Shown: in pieces, positions 32,049 through 40,872 of the stretch | Layout of the letters: the number at the start of each line of letters is the position of its first letter | Numbering within the stretch: position 1 is the first letter of the stretch | Assembly (NCBI GenBank): GCA_035528415.1 | Contig: DATKYQ010000022.1 | Location: 124,001 to 188,000 of the forward strand | Length of the DNA: 64,000 bases | Direction: 5' to 3' | Origin: DATKYQ01 sp035528415 | Lineage (GTDB): Bacteria; Myxococcota; B64-G9 | The notes under the pieces: generated by a model | Database searches by the model: none | Seen by the model: only the letters and a program-made list of their open reading frames with translations | Told to the model about the DNA's origin: nothing | Translations under genes and position numbers: made by a program

Positions 32049-35000
32049 CTATTTGCCGGCCGGCTTGATCCCGCTTTCGGCCGCGCGCAGCATCGGGGTG
32101 GGCCCGAATCGATCCACCACCATGGCGCCCTGCGGCTCTTTCTCCAGCGGGAACTGCAACGGTTCGAAGCGGTTCAGGCTGGCATAGGCCTTCTCGGTCC
32201 AGGTATTGACCACCTTGAACTCCTTCGATTTCTCCATCGCCACCTGGTATGCCGAGACGGCCTTGCGAATGGGTGCCTCGGCCAGATCCTGCAGCTTGCC
32301 CTTGTAGATGTCGCACTCCTCCTCGTTGAGGCCCTTGGGGCAAGGCGACTTGACCAGCACGTCGGCGAAATTCTCGTACAGGTACCCCAGCCGGTAATAG
32401 GCGGCCAAGGTCCATTGGACACGCTTGTAGACGAACACCGAGCGGTAACGATCTTCCGCCTTCTTCAGCATCTCGGCCTTGCGCTTGAGCGTCTTCGAAA
32501 GCATGCGCGGCGACACATTGAAGGTGACATCCTCGTAGCCCTTGAGCGTCATTTCCGCCAGCTCGAACTTGGCCTGGGCCGCGGCCTTGGCCGCCTGCCC
32601 CCCGGCGCCCAACTTGTAGCTGTTATAAAGCTTGAGCGTCTCGGTATAGGCCTGTCTGCTACGGCGTCTGTCACCAAGTCTCTCCCAGGCCGCGGCTATC
32701 TTCCCCTGGGCAACGACCATCTTCTCGTGTTGGCTCGGATCTCTGCGGTAGGTCCGGATAAAGCGCCCGCAAAGAGCAATCACTTCCCGGTGGGACTTCT
32801 TCTTTTCGAGCACCACACCGGCGCGAAAGAAATTGTCCACGGCATCCGGGCGATCGGGGAAAAGCTTGGCATAGCGCTCATATGCCTGGGCCGCCCGGCC
32901 GTACTGCTGGTCACCCTCGAGGTCCACCGCGGCGTTGAATAACGCGTCGGCGCGGAACTTTGAATCTTTGTAGCCGTCGACCAGCTTGAGATAGTTGTCG
33001 ATCGCCCGCTGGAACTGGTAGCTGCTCTCGGCGCTTCCGGCCATCAGGAACAATGCCTGGTCAGCGAAGTCGCTCTTGGGATATTCCTTGACGATACGCT
33101 CGTAAATCTTCCCGGCGGACAGCGGACGGTTCGACCAGGTGTAGCAGAGCGCCGCGTTGTTCAGGGCCTTGTCCGAGGTCTTACCGCGAGGATCGTCATC
33201 GACCAACTTGATGAACTCGGATGCGGCGGCATCCAACTTCTGCCTGGCCTCCTCCTGCCGGCTCTCGTCTATCAGCGACTTGCCCCCCTGCATGAACTCG
33301 TTGGCCTTGTTGAAACGCGCGCCCAGTTCGAACTCCTTGAGGGCTTTCTTCTGCACCGGATCCCGGGACAGGGCGGCCAGCTTGCGGCTCCAGGCTTCCA
33401 CTTGCGGCCAGTCCTGGGTGACGAGGTAGCTCTCGACGATCAGGTTGATCGAACTGGTGACCAGATCTTTGTCCTTCGATTCGGCCACGATGCGCGCAAA
33501 ACGTTCTCGGGCCTTATCCAGGTGATCGTAAGCATAAAAGATTTTTGCCGTGCGGAAGATCATGTTGCCGACTTGTTCGTCGTGCGGCATCTTGGCCACG
33601 TAGACATCGCAGGCGGAGATCAACTTCTTTCTGAGCGGCGCAATTGGCTTTTCCTTGAAATCCAGGTCCTTGGGACGATCCTTGCTGGTGTAGAGCTTGA
33701 GCGGCTCGAACCGGCCCTCTTTCTCTGCTAACTTTACCAGGTTGATATAGGCCAGGACGACGGCGTTGGCCGAATCGGTCAAAAACTCGCTACCAGCCGG
33801 ATCATCGCGCACCTTAGAATAGGCAACGGCTGCCTTCTCGAAATCGAGCGAGTAGTAGTAACACTCGGCCAGATAGTAGCCCAGCTTGTAGCTGTCCCGC
33901 GTGTCCGGGAAGCGCGTGATGTAGTCGGCGTACACCGTGGCGGCCTTGGCGTACTCCTGCCTGGCCTCCTCGGGCCTCTCCTGCTCCTTGGCTCTCTGGG
34001 CAAGGGTGTGGTGGCGCACTGCGGCGGTGTACATGGCGTTTTCGGCCAGTTTGTCCGCCTCGCCGACGACATCGGCGTTGTCCTTGTTCGCCTCTCTCCA
34101 GCGGGAGCCGGGGCCGAAGGACGCCACTACTTCCTCTTGGGCCTTGGTGGCCTCCTGCGGCTTCTGCAGGTGGTAGTAGGCGTCGACAATCGCCGACATC
34201 AACTTCGGGTTGCCCTTATCGAGCGGGTAGCGTTTGATCGCTTCGCGATAAGCGGCGATGCACTTTTCAAAGGCACCGTCTATGAAAAACACTTCCCCCA
34301 GCTTGCGGAAGAACTCGCCGTCGTATTTTCGACCGCCGCGCCCCTTGAGGAAAGCCTTGGCGTTTTCTACACCGCTTCCCTGCCATTCCTGTTCGGCAAA
34401 GGAAATGGCAAGGTACTCCATGGCCTCCTTACGCAACTCCGTGCGCGAGACTTCCCCGGCGTCCCCGGCGTCCCCGGCGTCCTCGCTCCCCTTGTCGGAC
34501 CACTTTATCAGCTCATCGAAACGCCCGACGGCTTGATCGAACTTGTCGATCTTGTAGTATGTCCAGGCCAGCTTGTACAAGGCCTTGTCGTACATGCGGC
34601 TGTCCGGGTAATCGAGAACCTTGGAGTAGGCGACGATGGCCTGATCGAGCTTATTGGGATCCCCGAAGTAGGACTCGCCCATGCGAGTCCAGACCTCGGG
34701 AAGCAGCTTGCTCTTGGGGAAGCGCCTGGTGAAAGTCTGGTAGGCGGTCTGGGCCTCCGCTTGTTCCCCCTGCTCCTGGAGACAATAGGCCATCAAGTAG
34801 TAGGCGCCGTCCAACAGCTTGTAGTCGGGAAACGTCTCGGTCAGGTGCTGCAGCAGGCCGATGGAGAATTCGAAATGCTTTACCGGAGGTACGGGCTCGC
34901 TGGTCATCTCTCCCTTGTTGTACACCTGAAGCTGCTTGTCATAGGCATCCTCTTCGCCGTTGAAGTCGACCTCGGATTTCTCGTAGTACAGTTCGGCCAG

Positions 35001-35420
35001 GCGCCACAACGCTCCGGGGGTGTAGTCGGGTGAATCGGGGTACTTGGCCAAGAATTTCTTGAACACCTCGATGGCCTTGAGCCTGCGTCGGTTCTCCTCC
35101 TGCTCCAGCTTGGAGATGGCCTGGTTGTACGAGCCGACCACCGCCTGGCGCTGCTGGGTGTATTTGCGCTCGACAATCTGCTGTACCTCGCGCTTGTAAG
35201 CCTTGGTCTGATCGCTGAAATCCTCAACGGCCGCCAGCATCTCCTGCATTTCCCGCTCTTCCTCGGTAAGCTCGCGGGGTGGGGCGGGTTTTTCCTTCTT
35301 GACGGCCTCGGCGTTCCCAGGCGTTGCGGAATCACCCCGGCCGCTGCCCGGCAGGGCAACCAGTAGCAACACGGCGATCATCGCCTGAAGCCGGGTATTA
35401 GTTGACCTCTTGGAGAACAC
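32049..35420 (-). CDS. Large exported TPR protein (GltD/AgmU-like)
   Basis: An 1123-residue protein with a signal peptide (AMIAVLLLVALPGSGRG), a coiled-coil segment near 50-105 (VEDFSDQTKAYKREVQQIVE), and TPR-type repeats over nearly all of the remainder, such as YTPGALWRLAELYYEKSE, LLPEVWTRMGESYFGDPNKL and FRADALFNAAVDLEGDQQYG. A DAGDAGDAG microrepeat at about residue 320 is encoded by a nine-base tandem. The GTG start 35420 has AGGAG seven bases upstream and overlaps the previous gene by 23 bases. Size and TPR content resemble M. xanthus AgmU/GltD, a periplasmic scaffold of gliding complexes; the assignment is by architecture and context. Confidence 0.83.
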   Translation of the reverse strand: MFSKRSTNTRLQAMIAVLLLVALPGSGRGDSATPGNAEAVKKEKPAPPRELTEEEREMQEMLAAVEDFSDQTKAYKREVQQIVERKYTQQRQAVVGSYNQAISKLEQEENRRRLKAIEVFKKFLAKYPDSPDYTPGALWRLAELYYEKSEVDFNGEEDAYDKQLQVYNKGEMTSEPVPPVKHFEFSIGLLQHLTETFPDYKLLDGAYYLMAYCLQEQGEQAEAQTAYQTFTRRFPKSKLLPEVWTRMGESYFGDPNKLDQAIVAYSKVLDYPDSRMYDKALYKLAWTYYKIDKFDQAVGRFDELIKWSDKGSEDAGDAGDAGEVSRTELRKEAMEYLAISFAEQEWQGSGVENAKAFLKGRGGRKYDGEFFRKLGEVFFIDGAFEKCIAAYREAIKRYPLDKGNPKLMSAIVDAYYHLQKPQEATKAQEEVVASFGPGSRWREANKDNADVVGEADKLAENAMYTAAVRHHTLAQRAKEQERPEEARQEYAKAATVYADYITRFPDTRDSYKLGYYLAECYYYSLDFEKAAVAYSKVRDDPAGSEFLTDSANAVVLAYINLVKLAEKEGRFEPLKLYTSKDRPKDLDFKEKPIAPLRKKLISACDVYVAKMPHDEQVGNMIFRTAKIFYAYDHLDKARERFARIVAESKDKDLVTSSINLIVESYLVTQDWPQVEAWSRKLAALSRDPVQKKALKEFELGARFNKANEFMQGGKSLIDESRQEEARQKLDAAASEFIKLVDDDPRGKTSDKALNNAALCYTWSNRPLSAGKIYERIVKEYPKSDFADQALFLMAGSAESSYQFQRAIDNYLKLVDGYKDSKFRADALFNAAVDLEGDQQYGRAAQAYERYAKLFPDRPDAVDNFFRAGVVLEKKKSHREVIALCGRFIRTYRRDPSQHEKMVVAQGKIAAAWERLGDRRRSRQAYTETLKLYNSYKLGAGGQAAKAAAQAKFELAEMTLKGYEDVTFNVSPRMLSKTLKRKAEMLKKAEDRYRSVFVYKRVQWTLAAYYRLGYLYENFADVLVKSPCPKGLNEEECDIYKGKLQDLAEAPIRKAVSAYQVAMEKSKEFKVVNTWTEKAYASLNRFEPLQFPLEKEPQGAMVVDRFGPTPMLRAAESGIKPAGK

Positions 35421-37776
35421 TCTTGAACTCCTCGTGCAGGCGTTTGCGCTCGGCGCCCAGCTTTTTGCCCAGATCTTTTATTTCTTTCGTCTTTTCCTGC
35501 TTGCGGCTCCAGGCAACATCCAGTACGCCGATCTCGGCGTCCAGAACGAGCTTGTAAAACCTTTGGCGCACGCGCTCGAGCGACTTGTAGGCGACCTCTC
35601 CGGCGAGGTTCTGCGACTCGCCGTCCAGTTTCGCGAGCGCCTTCTCGAAAGCCTCGATGTTTCGCTCTTCCTTCTGCGCCTTTTGCTGAAGCTCGGCCGC
35701 CTTCTTCTTTACCCGGGTATCGATCTCCTCGTTAATGGTCTTGAGCCTGCGGCGCAGTTTGTCGGCCCGCAGCCTGAGATCGTTAATCCTCGTGATCTGG
35801 GCGGTACCCTCGGGCCCCAGCCGCTCGTGGATCTGCTCGGAGAGCGCCCGCTCCTTGGACAAGGCGTCGGTGTAGCGCTTCTTGAGCTGGTCTTCCTTGG
35901 ATAGCGTCTCGCTATCCAGCCCGGCGCGTGACTTCTCGGTACCCAGCTGGTTCGACAGACCGTCGAGTTCCGCCTGTAGCTGGTTGGCGGTGGCCCAGCC
36001 GCGGCGAATTTCCTCCCTGAAGTCCCGGACAGCCTCTTCTCTTCCTTCGAGCTTCCTTTCGTTGTTGCGGATCCACTCTTCCATGGCGCTCAGCTGGGCC
36101 TTCATTCCCTTTAAAGCGATCCCCGACTCATAGACCGACCGCTCGAGCTCTTCTATTCGATCGCGAATCTTCTTCTCGCGGTTGTCGAAGGACTTCTTTG
36201 TTGTCGGAAGCTTGTCCACCTGCTTCTCCAACTGCTCGCGTTCGAGCCTGGCTGCGTCCATCTTCTTGCGTTCACCGGCCGAAAGGTATTCCATCACCAC
36301 GCGTTCCTCGATCCGCGCCAAGTTTCGCTCGAGCAGAATCCGCCCGTTCTCAACCTCTATCGACCGCTTGGATCCTTCCCTGAGCGCGGGGAAGAGATTA
36401 ATGCGGTCCTTGCTGGCAAGCAGCGCATCGAGCTTGGAAAGGAGATCCCGGCTTTCCTTGACGAAGCGCCGCCCTCCTTCGATGTCCTTCATCACTCCCA
36501 GGGCCGCTGCCATCTCTTCCCTGCCGCTCATCCACTTGACGGCCACCGGGGGCAGGTACGACGAGAGATCGAAAGAGTCGAGGTTCTTGCCGGCCACCTC
36601 ATTGAAGTAGCGCACCGGGTCGTCGTGGCGGGCGACCAGTTCGTCGAGCTGCTGCTTGACGTTGGCGTAGTCGTGGCTGACTTTCACGAACTCGGAAGCG
36701 GCCTTGTCGAACTCGCCCATCTTCTCTAAGATGTGTCCCTTGAGCAGATTGGCCTGCGGCACCAGGGTGCTGTCGGGAGTGGAAACCTCCAGGATCTCGA
36801 GCGTCCTGAGCGCCTCGGTTAAAGCCGCTTTCCTTGCTCCGGGCTGTTCGGCCTTCTCGGCCTGCTGCAGGTGCGTCCAGCAGATCTCGAACAGCGCATC
36901 GTCGAAATACTGCGAGGTGTGCTTGATGGCCTGGTAGGCGTCCAGCGCATCGACCTCCCTGCCCAGGTCGTGCAGCAGGCGACCGCGCGCCAGGCTGGCA
37001 AGCTCGATCAGATCATCATCCCCCGTGTGCTTGGCGGGTTGCCCGGAAAGAGCAAGATACAAGTGCAATGCGTCTTGTGCACGCCCCTGGCGAATGAAGA
37101 CCACCCCCAGGAAATAGCGGGCCTGGAAATAGAACGGGTCGCCCGGCCTGAGCGTCGAGAAGGCCTGCGCGGCCTTCTCGATCCGGCCGCGGGCGAAGAG
37201 CGTCTTACCCCATAGATACTCGGCCTCCGGGGATGGACGCGAGGATTCTTTTTGCAACCGAGCGTGAGCCTGGTCGACCTTATCGAAGTCCCCGGTGTTC
37301 AGCGCGATCTGCATCATCCTCACCAGGGCCACCTTACAGTACGCCCGGCCCCGCGGGTGATCCAGCACGCGCTGGAAGTATTTGCGAGCATCGACGAAGT
37401 TGCGGTTGAAAAACAGGGCCTCCCCGAGGTTGAACAATGCGTCGGCGTAGCCGGGCTGCGAGGTGAACTTCTTGTTCTCGACCAGGTCGTAAAAAACGAT
37501 CGCGGCGCGGACGTAGTCCTTGAACAGCATCAGCGCCTGCCCGTCATTGAGGCGCGATTCGAAATGGCGCTCGGCCGAGCCGCTATCCTCGAAATCGAGG
37601 TACTGCCCGCGGATCAATTCTGACTTGTTCTCCAGAAGCTCGAGCTGGCGGGCAGACCGGCCGATGTCGGCGGACAGATCCGCCCTGGCCGGCAGGGCCG
37701 CAAACAGCGCCAGCGCACCGACGGTAATCTTCAGCAGCCGCGAAGCCGAATTGCTACCTGCGTCCCCTCGTATCAA
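35398..37776 (-). CDS. Exported TPR and coiled-coil protein
   Basis: A 792-residue protein. After a signal peptide (KITVGALALFAALPARA) come TPR-like helices to about residue 380 (ADALFNLGEALFFNRNFVDA, AQARYFLG-type units), a linker, then long coiled coil from about 480 to 780 (EQLEKQVDKLPTTKKSFDNR, LRADKLRRRLKTINEEIDTR). The C-terminus (KRLHEEFKSVLQEVN) is helical. The start is TTG 37776, overlapping the preceding TGA and preceded by GGAGG. It looks like a long periplasmic rod or clamp working with the other TPR proteins of the operon. No named family is certain. Confidence 0.82.
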   Translation of the reverse strand: MIRGDAGSNSASRLLKITVGALALFAALPARADLSADIGRSARQLELLENKSELIRGQYLDFEDSGSAERHFESRLNDGQALMLFKDYVRAAIVFYDLVENKKFTSQPGYADALFNLGEALFFNRNFVDARKYFQRVLDHPRGRAYCKVALVRMMQIALNTGDFDKVDQAHARLQKESSRPSPEAEYLWGKTLFARGRIEKAAQAFSTLRPGDPFYFQARYFLGVVFIRQGRAQDALHLYLALSGQPAKHTGDDDLIELASLARGRLLHDLGREVDALDAYQAIKHTSQYFDDALFEICWTHLQQAEKAEQPGARKAALTEALRTLEILEVSTPDSTLVPQANLLKGHILEKMGEFDKAASEFVKVSHDYANVKQQLDELVARHDDPVRYFNEVAGKNLDSFDLSSYLPPVAVKWMSGREEMAAALGVMKDIEGGRRFVKESRDLLSKLDALLASKDRINLFPALREGSKRSIEVENGRILLERNLARIEERVVMEYLSAGERKKMDAARLEREQLEKQVDKLPTTKKSFDNREKKIRDRIEELERSVYESGIALKGMKAQLSAMEEWIRNNERKLEGREEAVRDFREEIRRGWATANQLQAELDGLSNQLGTEKSRAGLDSETLSKEDQLKKRYTDALSKERALSEQIHERLGPEGTAQITRINDLRLRADKLRRRLKTINEEIDTRVKKKAAELQQKAQKEERNIEAFEKALAKLDGESQNLAGEVAYKSLERVRQRFYKLVLDAEIGVLDVAWSRKQEKTKEIKDLGKKLGAERKRLHEEFKSVLQEVN

Positions 37777-38600
37777 CCAGCCTCCTCGGTTTTCTCTTGT
37801 AGCGTCCTGGCTTTTTCCGGGGTCAGCTTCTCGATCTGGATGTCATAGCGTACGGCCGGGCGTTCTTCGAGCGAGGTGGTGATTCCTCCACGTTCGAAGC
37901 CGACGATCTTGACCTTGATGATCTTGCCCTCTTCCGCGGTGAATGTGTAGCTCGAGGTGACCTTGAACTTGTATCCCTTGACGTAGGAGAAAAAGCCGAA
38001 GCCTTGCCCCTGAAAAACCATCTGTACGGCGATGTTATGATTGCCCGGCACGATGTTGCCGCTGAAGATCTCCCTCTCTTCGATGCCGTCCAGATCGCCG
38101 TCCACGTCGATTTTCTTGAAGATCGGCTGCGAATCGAGGGTGTACTGTACCGAGGTGAGCTTGAAAGCGCCGCCCATCTCGTTACGGTGAACCAGCACCG
38201 CCCGGGCCCCGGCTCCGATCGAGCCCGTAACCACGGTCTCCTGCAATTGCAGAATCCTGGCCTTGGTGCGGAAGATCTTCTCTTTCAATTCGTTGACCCG
38301 CTCTTCAAGGCCGCGCAGCTTGAGTTCGTACGCCTCGCCCCCGGCGTCGGCAGCGCCGTCATCTGCGGATGCAGGAGGTGCGGATGCAGGAGGTGCGGAT
38401 GCAGGAGGTGCGGCTGCAGGAGGTGCTGTGGCCGCCGAGGGGGCCGCGGGCGCTTTCTCCTCCGCCGCGGGTGCCGCTTGTGTGCCGGCGCTCTTATCCG
38501 GCGAAGCGTCGGTACTTGTGTCATCCTGGGCCGCCGCCGCGAAGGACAGGCCGACAAGTGCTACAAGCGCCCCAAAAGTCAATTTACCTAACGATCTCAT
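37773..38600 (-). CDS. Exported Pro/Ala-linker, coiled-coil and beta-domain protein
   Basis: A 275-residue protein that opens the Agl/Glt-type operon. Signal peptide (TFGALVALVGLSFAAAAQ), Pro/Ala linker (residues 45-80, APPASAPPAS repeats), a coiled coil (KLRGLEERVNELKEKIFRTK, about 93-125), then a beta-rich domain (SVQYTLDSQPIFKKI, NIVPGNHNIAVQMVFQGQG, YTFTAEEGKIIKVKIVGFER). Relatives in myxobacteria are sometimes auto-annotated as dihydrolipoamide acetyltransferase because of the linker, as I recall; no lipoyl or catalytic motif is present here. GGGGAGG precedes ATG 38600. Probably periplasmic and part of the envelope complex. Confidence 0.8.
   Translation of the reverse strand: MRSLGKLTFGALVALVGLSFAAAAQDDTSTDASPDKSAGTQAAPAAEEKAPAAPSAATAPPAAAPPASAPPASAPPASADDGAADAGGEAYELKLRGLEERVNELKEKIFRTKARILQLQETVVTGSIGAGARAVLVHRNEMGGAFKLTSVQYTLDSQPIFKKIDVDGDLDGIEEREIFSGNIVPGNHNIAVQMVFQGQGFGFFSYVKGYKFKVTSSYTFTAEEGKIIKVKIVGFERGGITTSLEERPAVRYDIQIEKLTPEKARTLQEKTEEAG
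38365..38424. repeat. Four 15-base tandem repeats in the Pro/Ala linker
   Basis: Three exact copies of GCGGATGCAGGAGGT followed by one copy with a single change (GCGGCTGCAGGAGGT). They encode repeated APPAS-type pentapeptides in the linker of the first operon gene and could vary in number without a frameshift. Confidence 0.9.
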
Positions 38601-38682
38601 CGGGTTCCTCCCCGCACGAGGATAGAATGTACGCTTCCAGCCCCCGTCTGTGTAAAAGACGCCAGGCCAAAGCCGGAGATAT

Positions 38683-38712
38683 TTTTTAGCCCAAATATCT
38701 TCACCATGTCAA
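38683..38712 (-). promoter_or_regulatory. Candidate promoter of the Agl/Glt-type operon
   Basis: On the minus strand TTGACA (38712-38707) and TAAAAA (38688-38683) are separated by 18 bases, about 83 bases upstream of the first gene. It lies in the 268-base gap behind mglA; I see no convincing terminator hairpin for mglA in that gap, so readthrough from mglBA is also possible. Confidence 0.55.
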
Positions 38713-38868
38713 CGCTTTTTCTACCCGATCGAACGTCGATCCGCTGTGATACTGATCAACATGGGCTCTTTTAATAGCTCTATGGATCGTACCAGCCACC
38801 CCTGTTTCGGATCTAACGACGCATCGCTTTAGTTCCCACGACGATTCCAGGCGAGATCGGATGCTGTA

Positions 38869-39456
38869 TCAGCGCCCCTTTTTCAGCTCCTGCAGCACCA
38901 GCTTGGCGATGGCCTTGAGCGTGTCGAACACGCCCCATCCCGTGGCGGCGATGGACTGGTACTCGGGCACGTTCTCCGGGTTGAGTAAACGGCGCAACTC
39001 TTCAATGCTGGCCGCGTTGGGAAGATCTCTTTTGTTGTACTGAACCACGTATGGAATCGCCTTCAGGTCGTAACCCTGCTCGGCAAGGTTGACCCGCAGG
39101 TTCTCCATGCTCTCCAGGTTGGCCTCCATACGCTCTATCTGCGAGTCCGCCACATAGACGACGCCGTCCACTCCCTTGAGGATCAGCTTGCGGCTGGCGT
39201 CGTAGAACACCTGGCCGGGCACGGTGTACAGGTGAAAGCGGGTCTTGAAGCCGCGGATCTCTCCCAGGCTGAGCGGGAGAAAATCGAAGAACAGGGTTCG
39301 CTCGGTTTCGGTGGCCAGGGAAATCATCTTGCCCTTGGCTTCCGGGTTCGTCTTCGCGTAGATGTACTGCAGGTTGGTCGTCTTCCCGCACAATCCGGGG
39401 CCGTAGTAGACTATCTTGCAGTTGATCTCGCGTGAAGAGTAGTTGATGAAGGACAT
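38869..39456 (-). CDS. mglA: MglA, Ras-like polarity GTPase
   Basis: A 195-residue small GTPase that from memory closely matches M. xanthus MglA along its length. P-loop GPGLCGKTT (19-27), Arg53 in TETERTLFFDF, the diagnostic Thr78 in TVPGQ where Ras has Asp, catalytic Gln82, and NKRD (141-144) are all at MglA numbering. MglA-GTP marks the leading pole and recruits the gliding motor or type IV pilus regulators. It starts 23 bases after mglB, the usual mglBA order, and is followed on the same strand by the Agl/Glt-type operon, so the switch and its probable target are genetically linked. Confidence 0.97.
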   Translation of the reverse strand: MSFINYSSREINCKIVYYGPGLCGKTTNLQYIYAKTNPEAKGKMISLATETERTLFFDFLPLSLGEIRGFKTRFHLYTVPGQVFYDASRKLILKGVDGVVYVADSQIERMEANLESMENLRVNLAEQGYDLKAIPYVVQYNKRDLPNAASIEELRRLLNPENVPEYQSIAATGWGVFDTLKAIAKLVLQELKKGR

Positions 39457-39479
39457 GTGGTAACCCTCGGAAGCCTGGA

Positions 39480-39962
39480 TTAATCGTTAAAGAGGCTGTC
39501 GATGTCCTCGTCCGTAATCTCGGCGAAGGGCGAGCCCATGGCGGGATCATCGAGCTTGCGCATGAGCTGGTCGAAGATGACGGCCAACTCCTGCGTGGCC
39601 CTCTTGACCCGCAGACGCACCAGCCCAAGCGATGACCGGGCGTCGAAGATCACAACCAGGATCACCCTGCCGCCGACGATCGAGATGTGCAGATTGTCGC
39701 GCTCCCCCTCGTGAAACAGGATCGAAAACTCCTTCTCGCCAATCAGCTTGGCCAGGCCCCCGGTCGCGGCGATGTTGCCCGCCGTCAGCGAGGCCAGCGA
39801 GGTGGTGTCCAGGTTCTCTGTCTGACCGGCGGCGGCAATCAGCTGCCCGTTCTTGTCAACCACGAAAACGACCTTGGCATTCGATTCGAGGCAAAGGCGA
39901 TCACAGACGGCGCTGATCTGGCGATATTCCTCCTCGTACATCACGATCTGCGGACTGACCAT
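39480..39962 (-). CDS. mglB: MglB, roadblock-domain GTPase-activating protein
   Basis: A 160-residue roadblock/LC7 protein. The N-terminal QIVMYEEEYRQISAVCDRL, the central VVFVVDKNGQLIAAAGQTEN and DTTSLASLTAGNIAATGGLA, and the C-terminal tail GSPFAEITDEDIDSLFND are very close to M. xanthus MglB as I remember it. MglB dimers act as GAP for MglA at the lagging pole. GGAGGG lies directly before ATG 39962. Transcription probably starts at the strong promoter 160-190 bases upstream, divergent from the pyruvate:ferredoxin oxidoreductase operon. Confidence 0.97.
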   Translation of the reverse strand: MVSPQIVMYEEEYRQISAVCDRLCLESNAKVVFVVDKNGQLIAAAGQTENLDTTSLASLTAGNIAATGGLAKLIGEKEFSILFHEGERDNLHISIVGGRVILVVIFDARSSLGLVRLRVKRATQELAVIFDQLMRKLDDPAMGSPFAEITDEDIDSLFND

Positions 39963-40119
39963 TCAACCCTCCTGGCGCTCGGTGGTGCCCTTCATCACAC
40001 TTCACAGAGAGCAAGCCGCGAGCCGCCCGGCGAATTACGGACTATATCACACCCCGGGCCGAGGAGAAACTTTCCGGCCACGGCATTCGGCTTGCCACCC
40101 CAGTTATCAACGCCGGCCG

Positions 40120-40149
40120 ACTATAGCGTCGTAAAAGTTTGGGTGTCAA
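40120..40149 (-). promoter_or_regulatory. Sigma-70 promoter for mglBA
   Basis: On the minus strand TTGACA (40149-40144) and TATAGT (40125-40120) are 18 bases apart. The leader to mglB would be about 150 bases; I see no riboswitch in it. This lies in the 343-base gap between mglB and porG (39963-40305), which holds the two divergent promoters and no gene. Confidence 0.7.
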
Positions 40150-40208
40150 GCAGTTAATCGGCCATTTTCACGAGCAAACCGCGTGCTCCGGTCGATCCAG
40201 ATTTATCC

Positions 40209-40238
40209 TTGACACGGCAATTGCACTGGACCGATATT
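40209..40238 (+). promoter_or_regulatory. Candidate promoter for the por-nuo operon
   Basis: TTGACA (40209-40214) and GATATT (40233-40238, four matches to TATAAT) are separated by 18 bases, about 68 bases upstream of porG. It is divergent from the mglBA promoter with 60 bases between the two -35 elements. Confidence 0.55.
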
Positions 40239-40305
40239 GTGACCCGCTGTCCGGTTGGGACGGCGTTGGTTGTTCTGACGCAAGCCATCCGCGTGGAGGT
40301 TTCAG

Positions 40306-40860
40306 ATGCATGAGGTTCGATTTCACGGGCGCGGCGGACAGGGGGCGGTCACCTCGGCCGAACTGCTGGCCCAAGCCGCCATCGCCGAGGGTAAGTACGC
40401 CCAGGCATTTCCCAGCTTCGGACCCGAGCGGCGCGGGGCGCCGGTTATAGCCTTCGCCCGGGTGTCCGACGATCCTATCAGGCTGCGCACGGCCATCCAG
40501 AAACCGACGCTGGTTCTGGTTCTCGATCCTTCGCTTTTGCGACTGGTCAAGGTCGACAGCGGCCTCGAAGCGGGTGGCACGCTGGTGATCAACTCGCGTC
40601 ACGATCCCGAGACGCTGCGCCGTGAGTTCGGACTGACGGCGCGCCTGGCGGTTGTCGACGCCAATCACATCGCCCGTGAGGAGATCGGCCGCGTTATCAC
40701 CAACACCACTATGCTGGGCGCGGCCATGGCCGCGGTTTCCATGGTGCCCACGGAAAGACTCGTAAAGGCGCTCGAGAATCGTTTCGGACGCATCGCCCAA
40801 AAGAACATCAACGCTTTCAGACGCGCGACCACGGAGTGCGTGGTCAGCGAAGCGGTCTGA
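40306..40860 (+). CDS. porG: 2-oxoacid (pyruvate):ferredoxin oxidoreductase gamma subunit
   Basis: A 184-residue gamma subunit. It begins HEVRFHGRGGQGAVTSAELL and continues AFPSFGPERRGAPVIAFARV, the family signature, and contains ANHIAREEIGRVITNTTMLG. In four-subunit enzymes the gamma subunit contacts coenzyme A and packs on alpha-beta. The start has GGAGG nearby and is the first gene of a seven-gene operon in gamma-delta-alpha-beta order, as in Thermotoga- and Pyrococcus-type POR. Confidence 0.95.
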   Translation: MHEVRFHGRGGQGAVTSAELLAQAAIAEGKYAQAFPSFGPERRGAPVIAFARVSDDPIRLRTAIQKPTLVLVLDPSLLRLVKVDSGLEAGGTLVINSRHDPETLRREFGLTARLAVVDANHIAREEIGRVITNTTMLGAAMAAVSMVPTERLVKALENRFGRIAQKNINAFRRATTECVVSEAV

Positions 40861-40872
40861 GGGAGGCCATCC

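Noticed and set aside
37773..38600. Dihydrolipoamide acetyltransferase
   Set aside because: Only the Ala/Pro linker resembles it. There is a signal peptide, no lipoyl-Lys motif and no acyltransferase HxxxD site.
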